DNA from: Pseudomonadota bacterium
Lineage (GTDB): Bacteria > Pseudomonadota > Gammaproteobacteria > Burkholderiales > Burkholderiaceae_C
Assembly (NCBI GenBank): GCA_021805825.1
Contig: JAJZEC010000006.1
Span: 46,042 to 110,041, forward strand
Direction of reading: 5' to 3'
Length of the DNA stretch: 64,000 bases
Part shown: positions 1 to 9,444 of the stretch, one piece after another
How positions within the stretch are numbered: the first letter of the stretch is position 1
Layout: the number at the start of each line of letters is the position of its first letter
Made by a program: the position numbers and the translations under genes
The notes under the pieces: model-generated
Databases searched by the model: none
Told to the model about the DNA's origin: nothing
The model's input: only the letters and a program-made list of their open reading frames with translations

Positions 1-210
1 GCGGCTGGCCAGCTGCTGCTGCATGTCCCGGGCATACACCGCCGCGCCCACGCGCAGCAGCCTCAGCGCGTGCGCACGGGTCGACTGCCATTGCTGCCAC
101 CCCAGTGCGGCGCAGGCCGCGCACAGCAGCACACCCAGCAGCACGAACCTGCCGCTCGCTGGCCGCGCCGGGGGCGCGGCTGCCGGGTCGGGGGATCGGG
201 CGGCGCACAT
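1..210 (-). CDS. N-terminal part of an unknown membrane protein
   Basis: The first 70 codons of a minus-strand gene run off the left edge of the window. The reading begins at an ATG at 210 (MCAARSPDPAAAPPARPAS), has a Pro/Ala-rich cytoplasmic start and then one hydrophobic helix (FVLLGVLLCAACAALGW, about residues 22-38). A charged, probably extracytoplasmic, region with Gln-rich stretches follows. This layout fits the start of a membrane-anchored sensor or periplasmic protein, but no family can be named from so short a piece. There is no Shine-Dalgarno before the ATG; a CACAAT hexamer ends 6 nt upstream. It lies 78 bp downstream of the lipoprotein gene on the same strand. Confidence 0.45.
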   Translation of the reverse strand, partial: MCAARSPDPAAAPPARPASGRFVLLGVLLCAACAALGWQQWQSTRAHALRLLRVGAAVYARDMQQQLASR

Positions 211-216
211 CCCGAC

Positions 217-222
217 ATTGTG
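217..222 (-). promoter_or_regulatory. -10-like hexamer directly before first gene
   Basis: CACAAT on the minus strand, 6 nt before the ATG at 210. Its spacing would place the transcription start on the start codon. It belongs to a set of similar arrangements in the window. No -35 box is visible, so this is weak evidence alone. Confidence 0.25.
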
Positions 223-288
223 GCAGCGACGGGGCCGCCACGGCAGGATCGCTGCCCCCGGATTCAGGGGGGCGCGGAGCCTGTCTCG

Positions 289-1059
289 TCACTGAAACGT
301 GAATTGGGTGGTACTCGAGTTGACGGTGTCGTACGCAGTGGTGAAATTCGCCGACAACGTGCTCGGGTTGGTCCAGGTCAGCAGGTTGATCGCGTTCGGG
401 TCGGCGGTGCCGAGGTTCGCGAGGTAGTACTCGACGCCGCGCAACACCAGATCCTGGGCGTCGCCGGCAGCCGGCGCGCTGGTCACGCTGGTCGCGGGCA
501 ACTGGAACTCCGACTGCACTCGGGCCACCGCGGTGGCATAGTTGGCCTGCGACAGTCCGCCGGGCAGGTTTTGCGCGATCGCCGTGGCGATGGTGGTCAG
601 CGGGGACACCACCACGTTGACCGTACCGCCGCCGCCGCTGAAGGCCAGCGCCTGCAGGCTGGCGTTGGTCGTCGACAGGTTGGTCAGCGAGGCCGCGGCC
701 TTGCTCGCGTAGTTGGTGTAGCTCCCACCGATGATCTGTACCAGCACCGGCCCGTAGAAATTCGGCAGCGCCTGCACGAAGCGGCCATTGCCGTCGGTGC
801 TGATGCAGCCGCTGGTCAGCAGCGTGCCGGTGCCCACCGCGGGGGTGACCGAGGTGTTCAGCGGGTTGCCCAGGCCGTTGGCGACCGCGTACAGGCAGAC
901 ATTGGCGCTGCCGCTGACCGCAGCCCCGGAATCCATCAGCACCTGTCCGTCCAGGGTGGAGCCGCTGTACTGGTTGCTCGTGCCGCCACCGCAGGCGGCA
1001 AGGGCGAGGCACAGGCTGAGCGCGGCGAGCAGCGCGCCGCGGCGGAAAGGGCTAGACAT
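289..1059 (-). CDS. Hypothetical lipoprotein
   Basis: A 256-residue protein whose N-terminus is a type II signal peptide: basic MSSPFRRG, a hydrophobic stretch, then the lipobox LAAC with Cys at residue 23, followed by Gly-Gly-Gly. Lipid attachment and envelope location are therefore well supported. The mature part is rich in Ser, Thr, Asn and Ala with few charges and contains a stretch reminiscent of beta-sandwich (carboxypeptidase regulatory-like) repeats (YSGSTLDGQVLMDSGAAVSG). No catalytic motif is seen and I do not recognise the family. It lies 25 bp downstream of smg on the same strand, so co-transcription is possible. Confidence 0.75.
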   Translation of the reverse strand: MSSPFRRGALLAALSLCLALAACGGGTSNQYSGSTLDGQVLMDSGAAVSGSANVCLYAVANGLGNPLNTSVTPAVGTGTLLTSGCISTDGNGRFVQALPNFYGPVLVQIIGGSYTNYASKAAASLTNLSTTNASLQALAFSGGGGTVNVVVSPLTTIATAIAQNLPGGLSQANYATAVARVQSEFQLPATSVTSAPAAGDAQDLVLRGVEYYLANLGTADPNAINLLTWTNPSTLSANFTTAYDTVNSSTTQFTFQ

Positions 1060-1084
1060 GGAGGCGGCTCCGGGCAGGGACCGG

Positions 1085-1543
1085 TCAGTGCACGACGCGG
1101 TCGGTGGCTTCGACGAACAGTTCGTCCAGGATCAGCGCGTCCGGCTCCTCGTCGAGACGCCAGAGCACCATCAGCACGATGGTCTTGAGTTGTTCCAGGG
1201 GCAGTTGCTTGATGCCGGTGGCCACCGCGCGCTCGACCACGATCTCCCGCCAGTGCGGCTGGATGGTTCCGGCAGACTCCAGGAAATTCAGGTAGCCCAC
1301 GGCGTCCACGCCGAGGCATTCGAGTTCGCTGCCTTCGTACAGGCGCAGCGAGGCGGCGCTGGGAGCGCCCAGCGTGCGGCTGTCGGCCACAGACACCTCC
1401 AGCCCGCGCAGCCAGTGCAGCGCATCGCTGATCTCCTCGGTCTCGAAACCCGCGGCGCTGAGCTTGCGCGAGAGCTGGCCCGGCTCCGGGCAGGCCTGCG
1501 GATGCCAGTAGGTTTCGTAGACGTACATCAGGATGTCGAACAT
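1085..1543 (-). CDS. smg: Smg family protein (DUF494)
   Basis: A 152-residue protein beginning MFDILMYVYETYWHPQA, which matches the Smg/DUF494 family in length and in its typical opening (MFDvLmyLfeny). The family is found next to dprA in many beta- and gammaproteobacteria, and here it sits 34 bp downstream of dprA in the same direction. Its biochemical function is not established. No Shine-Dalgarno precedes the ATG at 1543, but a TAGAAT hexamer ends exactly 6 nt before it. Smg may therefore be transcribed from its own start with little or no leader, besides reading through from dprA. Confidence 0.9.
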   Translation of the reverse strand: MFDILMYVYETYWHPQACPEPGQLSRKLSAAGFETEEISDALHWLRGLEVSVADSRTLGAPSAASLRLYEGSELECLGVDAVGYLNFLESAGTIQPHWREIVVERAVATGIKQLPLEQLKTIVLMVLWRLDEEPDALILDELFVEATDRVVH

Positions 1544-1549
1544 GAAGGC

Positions 1550-1555
1550 ATTCTA
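1550..1555 (-). promoter_or_regulatory. Candidate -10 box of smg (possible leaderless mRNA)
   Basis: TAGAAT on the minus strand, separated from the smg ATG (1543) by the 6 nt GCCTTC. A sigma-70 start usually lies 6-7 nt after the hexamer, i.e. on the A of the ATG. No good -35 box is seen. Confidence 0.4.
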
Positions 1556-1577
1556 TGCACAACGGCCGCGACCGCGA

Positions 1578-2744
1578 TCAGCCACCGGAATCGACCGGCG
1601 GCTGCTGATCGGCGGGCGTCACGCGCTGCAGCCGGCCGCCGGGAAGGCGTGCCACCAGCCCCAGCAGTTCGAGTTCCAGCAGATGCTCGTTGAGCCGCGC
1701 AGCGGTGGCGCCGCTGCGTGCCAGCAGCGCATCGAAGCCGAGGATTCCGCCGCCCAGGAAGTCAAGCACCCGTTGCGCCGGGGGCGCGAGCGGCGCGCCC
1801 GGCGCCGCGCCTGGCGCCGCAGGCGCCTGCCCCCAGCCGAGTTCGCGCAGGATGTCGTCGGGCGTCTCCACCAGCTGCGCGCCGTCGCGCAACAGGCGGT
1901 GGCAGCCGCGCGCCATCGGGTTGTGGATCGAGCCCGGCAGCGCAAACACCTCGCGCCCCTGCTCGGCGGCGAGACGAGCCGTGATCAGCGAGCCTGAACG
2001 CAACGCGGCTTCGGTAACCAGCACGCCGCAGGCAAGGCCGCTGATGATCCGGTTGCGTCGTGGGAAGTGATGCGCGAGCGCGGGCGCTCCCAGTGGCCAT
2101 TCGGACAGCAGCAAGCCATCGCGGGCGATGTCCTGCGCAAGTTCGCGTTGCGCAGCCGGGTACACGCGATCGCAGCCGGTGCCCAGCACCGCGATGGTCG
2201 ATCCACCGCCCTCGGCCTGCAAGGCACCGCGGTGGGCCTGCGCGTCGACGCCATGCGCCAGTCCGGACACCACGGTCACGCCGGCACCGGCCAGCGCCTG
2301 GGCGAACCGGTGGGCATCACGCTCGCCCTGCGCGCTGGGGTGGCGCGAGCCGACCACCGCGAGCAGGCGCGGGCGTGCCAGCAGGCTGAGCTCACCCCAT
2401 GCCCACAGCAGCGGAGGAGGGTCGGCGATGTGCAGCAGGGCGCGGGGGTAGCGGGCGTCGTCCAGGGTGATCAGGTGCCGCCCGGGCTGGCTCAGCCAGT
2501 CGGGGGCGCGCTCCAGCAAGGCGCGCAGCGCCGCGGGCGGCTCGGCAAGCAGCGCGGTGGCTTCGCGCGGCGGCAGCACCTGCTGCAGGCTGTGCAGGTC
2601 GCGGCTCAGTACCTGCTGCGGAAGGCCGAAGGCGCGCAGCAGGCGCTGCACCGCGAGCGGGCCGATTCCCGGGCTGTAGTTCAGGCGCAGCCAGGCCAGC
2701 AGCTCGGCGTTGCCGCCGCGCTGCCCCGCCGTCTGCGCGTGCAC
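1578..2744 (-). CDS. dprA: DNA processing protein DprA
   Basis: DprA binds incoming single-stranded DNA and loads RecA during natural transformation. The Rossmann-like core is clear: VVGSRHPSAQGERDA, then VVSGLAHGVDAQAH and VLGTGCDRVYPAAQ, with TEAALRSGSLITARLA further on. A C-terminal winged-helix (DML1-like) domain follows (VLDFLGGGILGFDALLARSG). An N-terminal helical segment (ELLAWLRLNYSPGIGPL) is typical. I take the GTG at 2744 as the start (388 aa), because an upstream ATG at 2837 would overlap the end of the LysM gene by 71 bp with Arg/Pro-rich non-family sequence. The exact start is uncertain. It lies in a LysM-dprA-smg gene order common in betaproteobacteria. Confidence 0.93.
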   Translation of the reverse strand: MHAQTAGQRGGNAELLAWLRLNYSPGIGPLAVQRLLRAFGLPQQVLSRDLHSLQQVLPPREATALLAEPPAALRALLERAPDWLSQPGRHLITLDDARYPRALLHIADPPPLLWAWGELSLLARPRLLAVVGSRHPSAQGERDAHRFAQALAGAGVTVVSGLAHGVDAQAHRGALQAEGGGSTIAVLGTGCDRVYPAAQRELAQDIARDGLLLSEWPLGAPALAHHFPRRNRIISGLACGVLVTEAALRSGSLITARLAAEQGREVFALPGSIHNPMARGCHRLLRDGAQLVETPDDILRELGWGQAPAAPGAAPGAPLAPPAQRVLDFLGGGILGFDALLARSGATAARLNEHLLELELLGLVARLPGGRLQRVTPADQQPPVDSGG

Positions 2745-2766
2745 CCGTGCAAATTCCGCTGGCGGC

Positions 2767-3921
2767 TCAGGGCGAGGTGACCGCGTCCGGAACCTGCACC
2801 TCGGTCGTCGCCCGCAGCACCAGGCCGAAGCTGACATGCTCGAAGGTGCGGAAGACCATCAGCAGACCGTCGTGTCGCGCGGGAATGCTGATCAGCGGGC
2901 GCCCCGGCACCGTGGTGTCATGCACCTCGCGCGGCGGCTTGACAATGGCCAGCACGTCGCCGCGCCGCAGGCCCTCGGCGCGACCGAGGTCGATGGCCAC
3001 CACGCTGTCCTTGCCGGCCATCGTGTGGTCACCATAGATGGAAATGATGTTGCCGTGCATCGGGTGCGCCGGCGGCCTGGGCACGAAATTCAGGTACTGG
3101 CGCGGGGGTATGGCGATCAGGCGGTCGCCGACCGAGATCTCCCGTTGCATCGTGCGCGCGCGCACGGTGGCCACCGCGTCCTTGCCGCGCGGGCCGTGGA
3201 TCACGTCCACCGTGCCGACGTAGTTCGACTCGTAGGCGATGATCTTGTGGGTGAAGGGGTTGCGCAACGGGCGTTGCGGGCGGTAGACGTCGAAGCGCTC
3301 GGTGTTGCCCACGGGGCCACGGACATAGGCGATGCCCTGCGGCTCGAGGATCACGTGGCCCGTGCCCAGAGCGACGATGCGCGGGGAGCGCTGCAATTGC
3401 TCGGGATCGACGATCAGCGGGCGCGTCAGGAAGGGCTGCACGAGCGCCGGGTCCAGAGTCGGGATGCCCTGCGGAGCCAGGGATTCGTAGTGGATGCCCG
3501 GTTCGACGCGCACGGTGGGAATCTCCCCCTGCCCCTGCAGGCTGAGGGTGGCGCGGCCGCCGGCGATGTGCAGCACCAGAACCTGCCCGGGGAAGATCCA
3601 GTGGGGGTTGCGGATGCGCTGCAGGTTCATTCCCCACAGGTCGGGCCAGTTCCAGGGCTGGCGCAGGTACAGCCCGGAGATGCGCCACAGGGTGTCGCCC
3701 TTGCGCACCTCGTAGCGTGCCGGCGCGCCCGCGGCGAGCTCGCTTACCGGTACGCCGCGCTGCGCGGCCTGCTGGGCGCGCGCGCGTTGCTGGGGCGCCA
3801 CCGGCAGGTTCGGCAGCCCGTTCAACGGCGGCGCGGCGGAAGCGGCTGCCTGCGCTGCCAACGAGCCCAGCCAGAAGAGCAGCGCCGTGGCACCGGCATG
3901 GGCAAAGAGCTTGCGTTGCAT
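2767..3921 (-). CDS. Exported LysM domain protein
   Basis: A 384-residue exported protein. Residues 1-27 form a signal peptide (MQRKLFAHAGATALLFWLG.. ending AAQA). A LysM peptidoglycan-binding domain follows near residues 75-125 (YEVRKGDTLWRISG ... NPHWIFPGQVLVL). The rest is a long beta-rich periplasmic domain with several Gly/Asp turns (GDRLIAIPP, HGNIISIYGDHT, RRGDVLAIV) and no enzymatic motif. Genes of this type stand beside dprA and opposite def-fmt in many Burkholderiales. The ATG at 3921 is chosen over a longer frame to 4218 because it begins the signal peptide and follows a purine-rich stretch. A role in cell-wall binding is inferred from LysM only. Confidence 0.88.
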   Translation of the reverse strand: MQRKLFAHAGATALLFWLGSLAAQAAASAAPPLNGLPNLPVAPQQRARAQQAAQRGVPVSELAAGAPARYEVRKGDTLWRISGLYLRQPWNWPDLWGMNLQRIRNPHWIFPGQVLVLHIAGGRATLSLQGQGEIPTVRVEPGIHYESLAPQGIPTLDPALVQPFLTRPLIVDPEQLQRSPRIVALGTGHVILEPQGIAYVRGPVGNTERFDVYRPQRPLRNPFTHKIIAYESNYVGTVDVIHGPRGKDAVATVRARTMQREISVGDRLIAIPPRQYLNFVPRPPAHPMHGNIISIYGDHTMAGKDSVVAIDLGRAEGLRRGDVLAIVKPPREVHDTTVPGRPLISIPARHDGLLMVFRTFEHVSFGLVLRATTEVQVPDAVTSP

Positions 3922-4127
3922 GAAGGAGCCCCCAGGAAGGACAATGAGCAGGAACGGCGCAGTGTGCATGCGGTGGTGCGGCAAGGCCCGCCGGCTTCGC
4001 CGCGGGGGCTTGCGCTGCGGCCGCCCGCCCCCACATTCTCGTGCATGCGGCAAGATGCACGCGCTGCTGCGGTTGTCTGACGCCGCGCTCGTATGGCGCG
4101 TTGCTTCAGCGCGCAACAGCGGCGGCA

Positions 4128-4153
4128 GTGCGTCAATATCGTGCGTCAATATC
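4128..4153. repeat. 13-bp perfect tandem duplication in divergent promoter region
   Basis: GTGCGTCAATATC occurs twice head to tail at 4128-4140 and 4141-4153, between the LysM gene and def. Read on the minus strand each copy contains TTGACG, a near -35 hexamer. The rest of the 384-bp gap (3922-4305) has no gene I can support. A regulator site or duplicated -35 element is possible. Confidence 0.7.
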
Positions 4154-4305
4154 CTTAGGCCGCAAAGGGTCGAATGCTTGTTACATTGTCTCCATAAATC
4201 GCGAAGGGCCGCAATCAAAACCCCGGTTCGGCCCGATCGGAAGTTGCATGAAAGCTGCGCCCCAACCCGGTTCGCCGCGCGGTATGGGAGCCCCGGGAGT
4301 TCGTC

Positions 4306-4818
4306 ATGGCCCTACGTGAGATCCTTCAATACCCAGATCCCCGATTGCAGAAGGTAGCCCGGCCGGTGGCCGTGGTCGACGACCGCGTGCGCGCGATCGT
4401 CTCCGACATGTTCGAAACCATGTACGCCGCCAAGGGTGTAGGGCTGGCCGCGACCCAGGTCGATGTGCATGAACGCATCATCGTCGTCGACACCTCGGAG
4501 TTGCGCGACCAGCCGATGGTGCTGATCAACCCGGAAATCCTCGAGCGCGACGATCAGGGCAAGGAATGGGAGGAAGGCTGCCTGTCCCTGCCCGGCATCT
4601 ACGACAAGGTCACGCGCCCCGACCGCGTGCGGGTGCGGGCGCTCGATGCGCGCGGCGAGAGCTTCGAGTTCGACGCCGACGGGCTGCTGTCGGTGTGCGT
4701 GCAGCATGAAATGGACCATCTCGAAGGCAAGGTGTTCGTCGATTACCTGTCGGCGCTGAAGCGCAACCGCATCAAGGCGCGCATGCGCAAGCGCCAGCGT
4801 GAAACCGAGCCCGCCTGA
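4306..4818 (+). CDS. def: Peptide deformylase
   Basis: Removes the formyl group from the N-terminal Met of nascent proteins; cytoplasmic metalloenzyme. All three family motifs are present: GVGLAATQ (residues 44-51), EEGCLSLPG with metal ligand Cys92, and QHEMDH with His134 and His138. Length (170 aa) is normal. The ATG at 4306 is preceded by a GGGAG Shine-Dalgarno. fmt starts 20 bp before the stop, giving the usual def-fmt operon in which formylation and deformylation enzymes are made together. Confidence 0.98.
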   Translation: MALREILQYPDPRLQKVARPVAVVDDRVRAIVSDMFETMYAAKGVGLAATQVDVHERIIVVDTSELRDQPMVLINPEILERDDQGKEWEEGCLSLPGIYDKVTRPDRVRVRALDARGESFEFDADGLLSVCVQHEMDHLEGKVFVDYLSALKRNRIKARMRKRQRETEPA

Positions 4819-5833
4819 GCCCGCCGCGGCCGCCGCGGCCGCCCACGCGCAGCCGACGCTGCGCGTGGCCTACGCCGGAACGCCGGAGTTCGCCGCCGTC
4901 GCGTTGCGCGCGCTGTTGCAAGGCGGGTACGAGGTGCCGCTGGTGCTGACGCAGCCGGATCGACCGGCAGGGCGCGGCCTGCGCGCGCAGGCCGGCGCGG
5001 TCAAGCAACTGGCGCTGGAGCGCGGCCTGGCGCTGGCTCAGCCGCGCGGCCTGCGCCTGGACGGGCGCTACGCCGAGGACGCGCAATGCGCCCGCCAGGC
5101 CCTGCTGCGGGCGGCGCCCGATGTGCTGGTCGTGGCGGCCTACGGCCTCATCCTGCCGCAATGGCTGCTCGACCTGCCGGCCCTGGGATGCCTGAACATC
5201 CACGCCTCGCTGCTTCCACGCTGGCGTGGCGCGGCGCCGATCCAGCGCGCCATCGAGGCTGGTGACGCGGTCACCGGGGTCAGCATCATGCGCATGGATG
5301 CCGGGCTCGACACCGGGGCCGTCTACCGCACGCAGGAAATCCCCATTCTGGGTGACGACACCCAGGCCAGCCTGCTGCCGCGACTGGCGCAGTCGGGCGC
5401 CAGCCTGCTGCTGCAGGTGCTGCAGGATCTGCGATCCGGGGTCGCAGACCCGGTGGCCCAGCCGAATGACGGCATCTGCTACGCAGCAAAGATCGACAAG
5501 GCCGAGACCTGGCTCGATTTTCGTTGCGCGGCGCCCGAACTCGAGCGCCGCATACGCGCCTTCGCTCCCCACCCGGGAGCGAGAACGTCCTTCGACGGCA
5601 TCGAACTGAAGGTGCATGGCGCGCGCGTGGGCAGCGCGACGGCGGCGGCCGCGCCGGGCTGCGTGGTCGCCGCCGGCGCGGAAGGCATCGAGGTCGCCTG
5701 CGGCCAGGGCACGCTGCGGCTTACCCACCTGCAGCGCGCCGGCGGCAGGCCGCTGCAGGCGGCCGAGTTGTTGCGTGGGCTGCCGATCCGCCCCGGGCAG
5801 TGCTTCGCCACCGGCGCGCCCGAGGTCGGCTGA
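4799..5833 (+). CDS. fmt: Methionyl-tRNA formyltransferase
   Basis: Transfers a formyl group from 10-formyl-tetrahydrofolate to initiator Met-tRNA. The N-terminal Rossmann domain begins [19 protein letters not shown]. The folate-site region is seen as [20 protein letters not shown] (Asn-Ile-His and SLLP motif) and later [16 protein letters not shown]. The C-terminal oligonucleotide-binding domain follows. The start at 4799 is a GTG inside the end of def (overlap 20 bp); no better start lies closer to the conserved LRVAYAGTP. Length 344 aa, slightly longer than usual because of an Ala/Pro-rich N-terminal tail. Confidence 0.96.
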   Translation: MKPSPPEPAAAAAAAHAQPTLRVAYAGTPEFAAVALRALLQGGYEVPLVLTQPDRPAGRGLRAQAGAVKQLALERGLALAQPRGLRLDGRYAEDAQCARQALLRAAPDVLVVAAYGLILPQWLLDLPALGCLNIHASLLPRWRGAAPIQRAIEAGDAVTGVSIMRMDAGLDTGAVYRTQEIPILGDDTQASLLPRLAQSGASLLLQVLQDLRSGVADPVAQPNDGICYAAKIDKAETWLDFRCAAPELERRIRAFAPHPGARTSFDGIELKVHGARVGSATAAAAPGCVVAAGAEGIEVACGQGTLRLTHLQRAGGRPLQAAELLRGLPIRPGQCFATGAPEVG

Positions 5834-5890
5834 ATCGTCGTCGGCTTCCCCGCTGGTGCGCATTTGTCCGCTGCGCTAGCATCGGCGGCC

Positions 5891-6901
5891 ATGTTGCAAA
5901 ACGTAAATGTTCCCGGTCGGGTGTTGCCGCGGGCCGCCAATCTGCTGCGCGCGGCTGCCTTGCTGGCTCCGTCGGCGCTGGCTGCCGCGGGGCTCGCCTC
6001 CTGGGTGCACCTTCGTGCGCCCTGGCCGGCGTTGCTGGCGTTGGGCGCGGCGCTTGCCGGCTATGTCCTGGCCCCGCCGCTGCTGCTGCACCTGCTGGGC
6101 GCGCGCGCAGTCGACCCCTCCGGTGCGCCGCACCTGCTGGCGATGATCCGCGAACTGGCTGCGCGCTGCGCGATGCCCGTGCCACGCGTGTGCGTGCTCG
6201 ACAGCCACTCGCCCAACGCCTGGGCGGTGGGCCACGCCGGCGGCGCGCACAGCCTGATGTTGACCAGCGGGATCCTGCGGCTGCTCGACGAGGCCGAGCT
6301 GCGCGCGGTGCTGGCGCATGAGTTCAGCCATATGGAGCGCTGGGATCCGCTGCCGTCGACCCTGGCCGCGGCCTTCGGGGGGCTGCTGTCGGCGCTGGCC
6401 CATGCCGGCGCGCCCGGGCCCTCCGATCGCATGGCCGACGAGGCTCCGGCGCCGGCTCCGCTGTGGCTGCTGCTGGCGCCGCTGTCCGCCGGGATGGCGC
6501 GTCTGGCCCGGGCCCGCTGGCAGGACATCGTCGCCGATCGCGCGGGCGCTGAGCTGTGCGGCGACCCGGCGGCGCTGGTGCGCGCGCTGCACCTGCTGCA
6601 CGCCGACGAGCGGCGCGTGCTCGCACTCGCGGTGCGCCACCCTGCGACGGCGTCGATGATGGTCTGCGACCCTTTGCCGCAACGTGGAGGGCTGCGGCGC
6701 ATGTTCCGCGCGCATCCGCCGCTGGAACAGCGCCTGCGCGCGCTGGGCGAACAGCCGGTGGTCGCGGCGCAGGCCTCAGGCGCGGCGATCGAAGGCGCCT
6801 TCGAGGGCGGAGTCGATCAGCAGGCCGGCCAGGCTGTACAGCAGGGAGCCGACGAGGGCTGCGCCGAAGCCGCGAACCTCGAATCCCGAGCTCAGCGCTG
6901 A
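5891..6901 (+). CDS. M48 family (HtpX-like) membrane zinc peptidase
   Basis: A 336-residue integral membrane protein with the zinc motif HEFSH (His143, Glu144, His147). Hydrophobic helices are at about residues 21-38, 45-68 and 188-205, the HtpX arrangement. HtpX-type proteases degrade misfolded membrane proteins. The third zinc ligand, normally Glu in E-x-x-A-D, appears as Asp212 in QDIVADRAGAEL, an unusual substitution. The last ~42 codons (6776-6901) read antisense through the convergent membrane-protein gene and look like a non-family tail. The ATG at 5891 is chosen over a TTG at 5864. It lies 57 bp after fmt on the same strand. It is an htpX homologue but not necessarily HtpX itself. Confidence 0.85.
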   Translation: MLQNVNVPGRVLPRAANLLRAAALLAPSALAAAGLASWVHLRAPWPALLALGAALAGYVLAPPLLLHLLGARAVDPSGAPHLLAMIRELAARCAMPVPRVCVLDSHSPNAWAVGHAGGAHSLMLTSGILRLLDEAELRAVLAHEFSHMERWDPLPSTLAAAFGGLLSALAHAGAPGPSDRMADEAPAPAPLWLLLAPLSAGMARLARARWQDIVADRAGAELCGDPAALVRALHLLHADERRVLALAVRHPATASMMVCDPLPQRGGLRRMFRAHPPLEQRLRALGEQPVVAAQASGAAIEGAFEGGVDQQAGQAVQQGADEGCAEAANLESRAQR

Positions 6902-7135
6902 GGCGAAGTAGAACATCAGCGCGTTGACGACGAAGAAGAACAAGCCGAGGGTCAGCAACGTGATCGGCAGCGTCAGCACCAGCAGCACCGGACGCACCAG
7001 GCTGTTGAGCAGTCCGATCAGCAGCGCAGCCCACAGCGCCGCACCGAAACCGGCCAGCCGCACCCCGCTGTACAGGTAGGCCACGGCCATCAGGGCTGTC
7101 GCCGACAGCAGCCACTTGATCACGAGCTTGAGCAT
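6776..7135 (-). CDS. YvlD-type phage-holin family membrane protein
   Basis: A 119-residue protein almost entirely made of four hydrophobic helices (for example LLSATALMAVAYLY, LIGLLNSLVRPVLLVL, LGLFFFVVNALMFYFA, LVGSLLYSLAGLL). The N-x-x-V-R-P-V sequence after helix two and the FFFVVNA stretch are characteristic of the small YvlD/phage holin family 4 proteins, which are chromosomal and not evidence of a prophage. Function is unknown. The ATG at 7135 is preceded by GAGGAG; a longer frame to 7177 lacks support. Its 3' end overlaps the convergent peptidase gene by 126 bp. Confidence 0.85.
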   Translation of the reverse strand: MLKLVIKWLLSATALMAVAYLYSGVRLAGFGAALWAALLIGLLNSLVRPVLLVLTLPITLLTLGLFFFVVNALMFYFASALSSGFEVRGFGAALVGSLLYSLAGLLIDSALEGAFDRRA

Positions 7136-7228
7136 GGGCGGAACTCCTCGGGCGGGTCTGGGTACGGGCGTGGGCACCAGGCCGCCACCTTAAACCATGC
7201 GCCTCGCCCCTGCTGCACGCCCGAGCAT

Positions 7229-8722
<1,494 letters not shown>

Positions 8723-8723
8723 C

Positions 8724-8729
8724 TATACT
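8724..8729 (+). promoter_or_regulatory. Candidate -10 box of the glutathione S-transferase gene
   Basis: TATACT on the plus strand, about 25 bp before the start codon of the transferase gene and followed by its AGGAGG Shine-Dalgarno. Two matches short of or equal to consensus at key positions (TA...T). No convincing -35 box. Confidence 0.4.
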
Positions 8730-8754
8730 CGGCGGCGGCCAGGAGGAAGCTGCC

Positions 8755-9387
8755 ATGGACATGAAGCTGATGGGCTCGCGCACCAGCCCCTATGTGCGCA
8801 AGGTGCGGATCGTGCTGGGCGAGAAGGGCATCGACTGCCCGTTGATCGAGGACGACGTCTGGGGCGCCACGCCGCAGATCGGGCGCTTCAACCCGCTGGG
8901 CAAGGTGCCCTGCCTGCTGCTCGGCGACGGCGGCGTGGTCTACGACTCGCGGGTCATCGTGGAGTACCTGGATGCCGTCATGCCCTCGCCGCGGCTGATC
9001 CCGGAGGATGCGCGCCAGCGCGCCGAGGTGCGAACCCTGGAGGCCCTGGCCGACGGGGTGATGGATGCCGCGGTCGCCGCGCGCCTCGAACAGGCCTGGC
9101 CCGGGCGCGCTGCCGGTGAGCGCAGCCAGGCCTGGGTGCAGCGCCAGCTGGGCAAGATCGAGGCCGCGCTGCCGGTGCTGGCGGCTCGCCTCGACAAGGG
9201 CCCGTGGCTGTGCGGTTCGAGCATGAGCCTGGCCGACGTGGCCGCGGTCACCGCGCTGGACTACCTGAGCTTTCGGGTGCCGCAGATCGCGTGGCGCAGC
9301 GACCACCCCGCGCTGGCCGGCCTGCGCGATCGCCTGGACGCGCGCCCGAGTTTCCACGACACCCTGCCGCCACAGCCCTCGTCCTGA
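8755..9387 (+). CDS. Glutathione S-transferase family protein
   Basis: A 210-residue cytosolic protein with an N-terminal thioredoxin-like domain (MKLMGSRTSPYVRKVRIVLGEKGI; SPYVRKVR is the catalytic-Ser region) and the glutathione-binding GKVPCLLLGDGGVVYDSRVI segment (here read as GKVPCLLL ... VYDSRVIVEYL). The C-terminal helical domain contains the usual SLADVAAVTALDYL. It resembles the YibF/GstB-like group; substrate unknown. Start at ATG 8755 is fixed by an AGGAGG Shine-Dalgarno 6 nt upstream. Divergent from purB and convergent with pncC. Confidence 0.93.
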   Translation: MDMKLMGSRTSPYVRKVRIVLGEKGIDCPLIEDDVWGATPQIGRFNPLGKVPCLLLGDGGVVYDSRVIVEYLDAVMPSPRLIPEDARQRAEVRTLEALADGVMDAAVAARLEQAWPGRAAGERSQAWVQRQLGKIEAALPVLAARLDKGPWLCGSSMSLADVAAVTALDYLSFRVPQIAWRSDHPALAGLRDRLDARPSFHDTLPPQPSS

Positions 9388-9444
9388 TCCGCCCACCGGC
9401 CTGCGACCCGTCGCAGGTCGCGGCGGGCGACGGCGCGGGCGCGC

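Noticed and set aside
6776..7135. Phage holin annotation as a sign of prophage
   Set aside because: The YvlD/holin-4-type family is chromosomal; no other phage genes, attachment site or composition change nearby.
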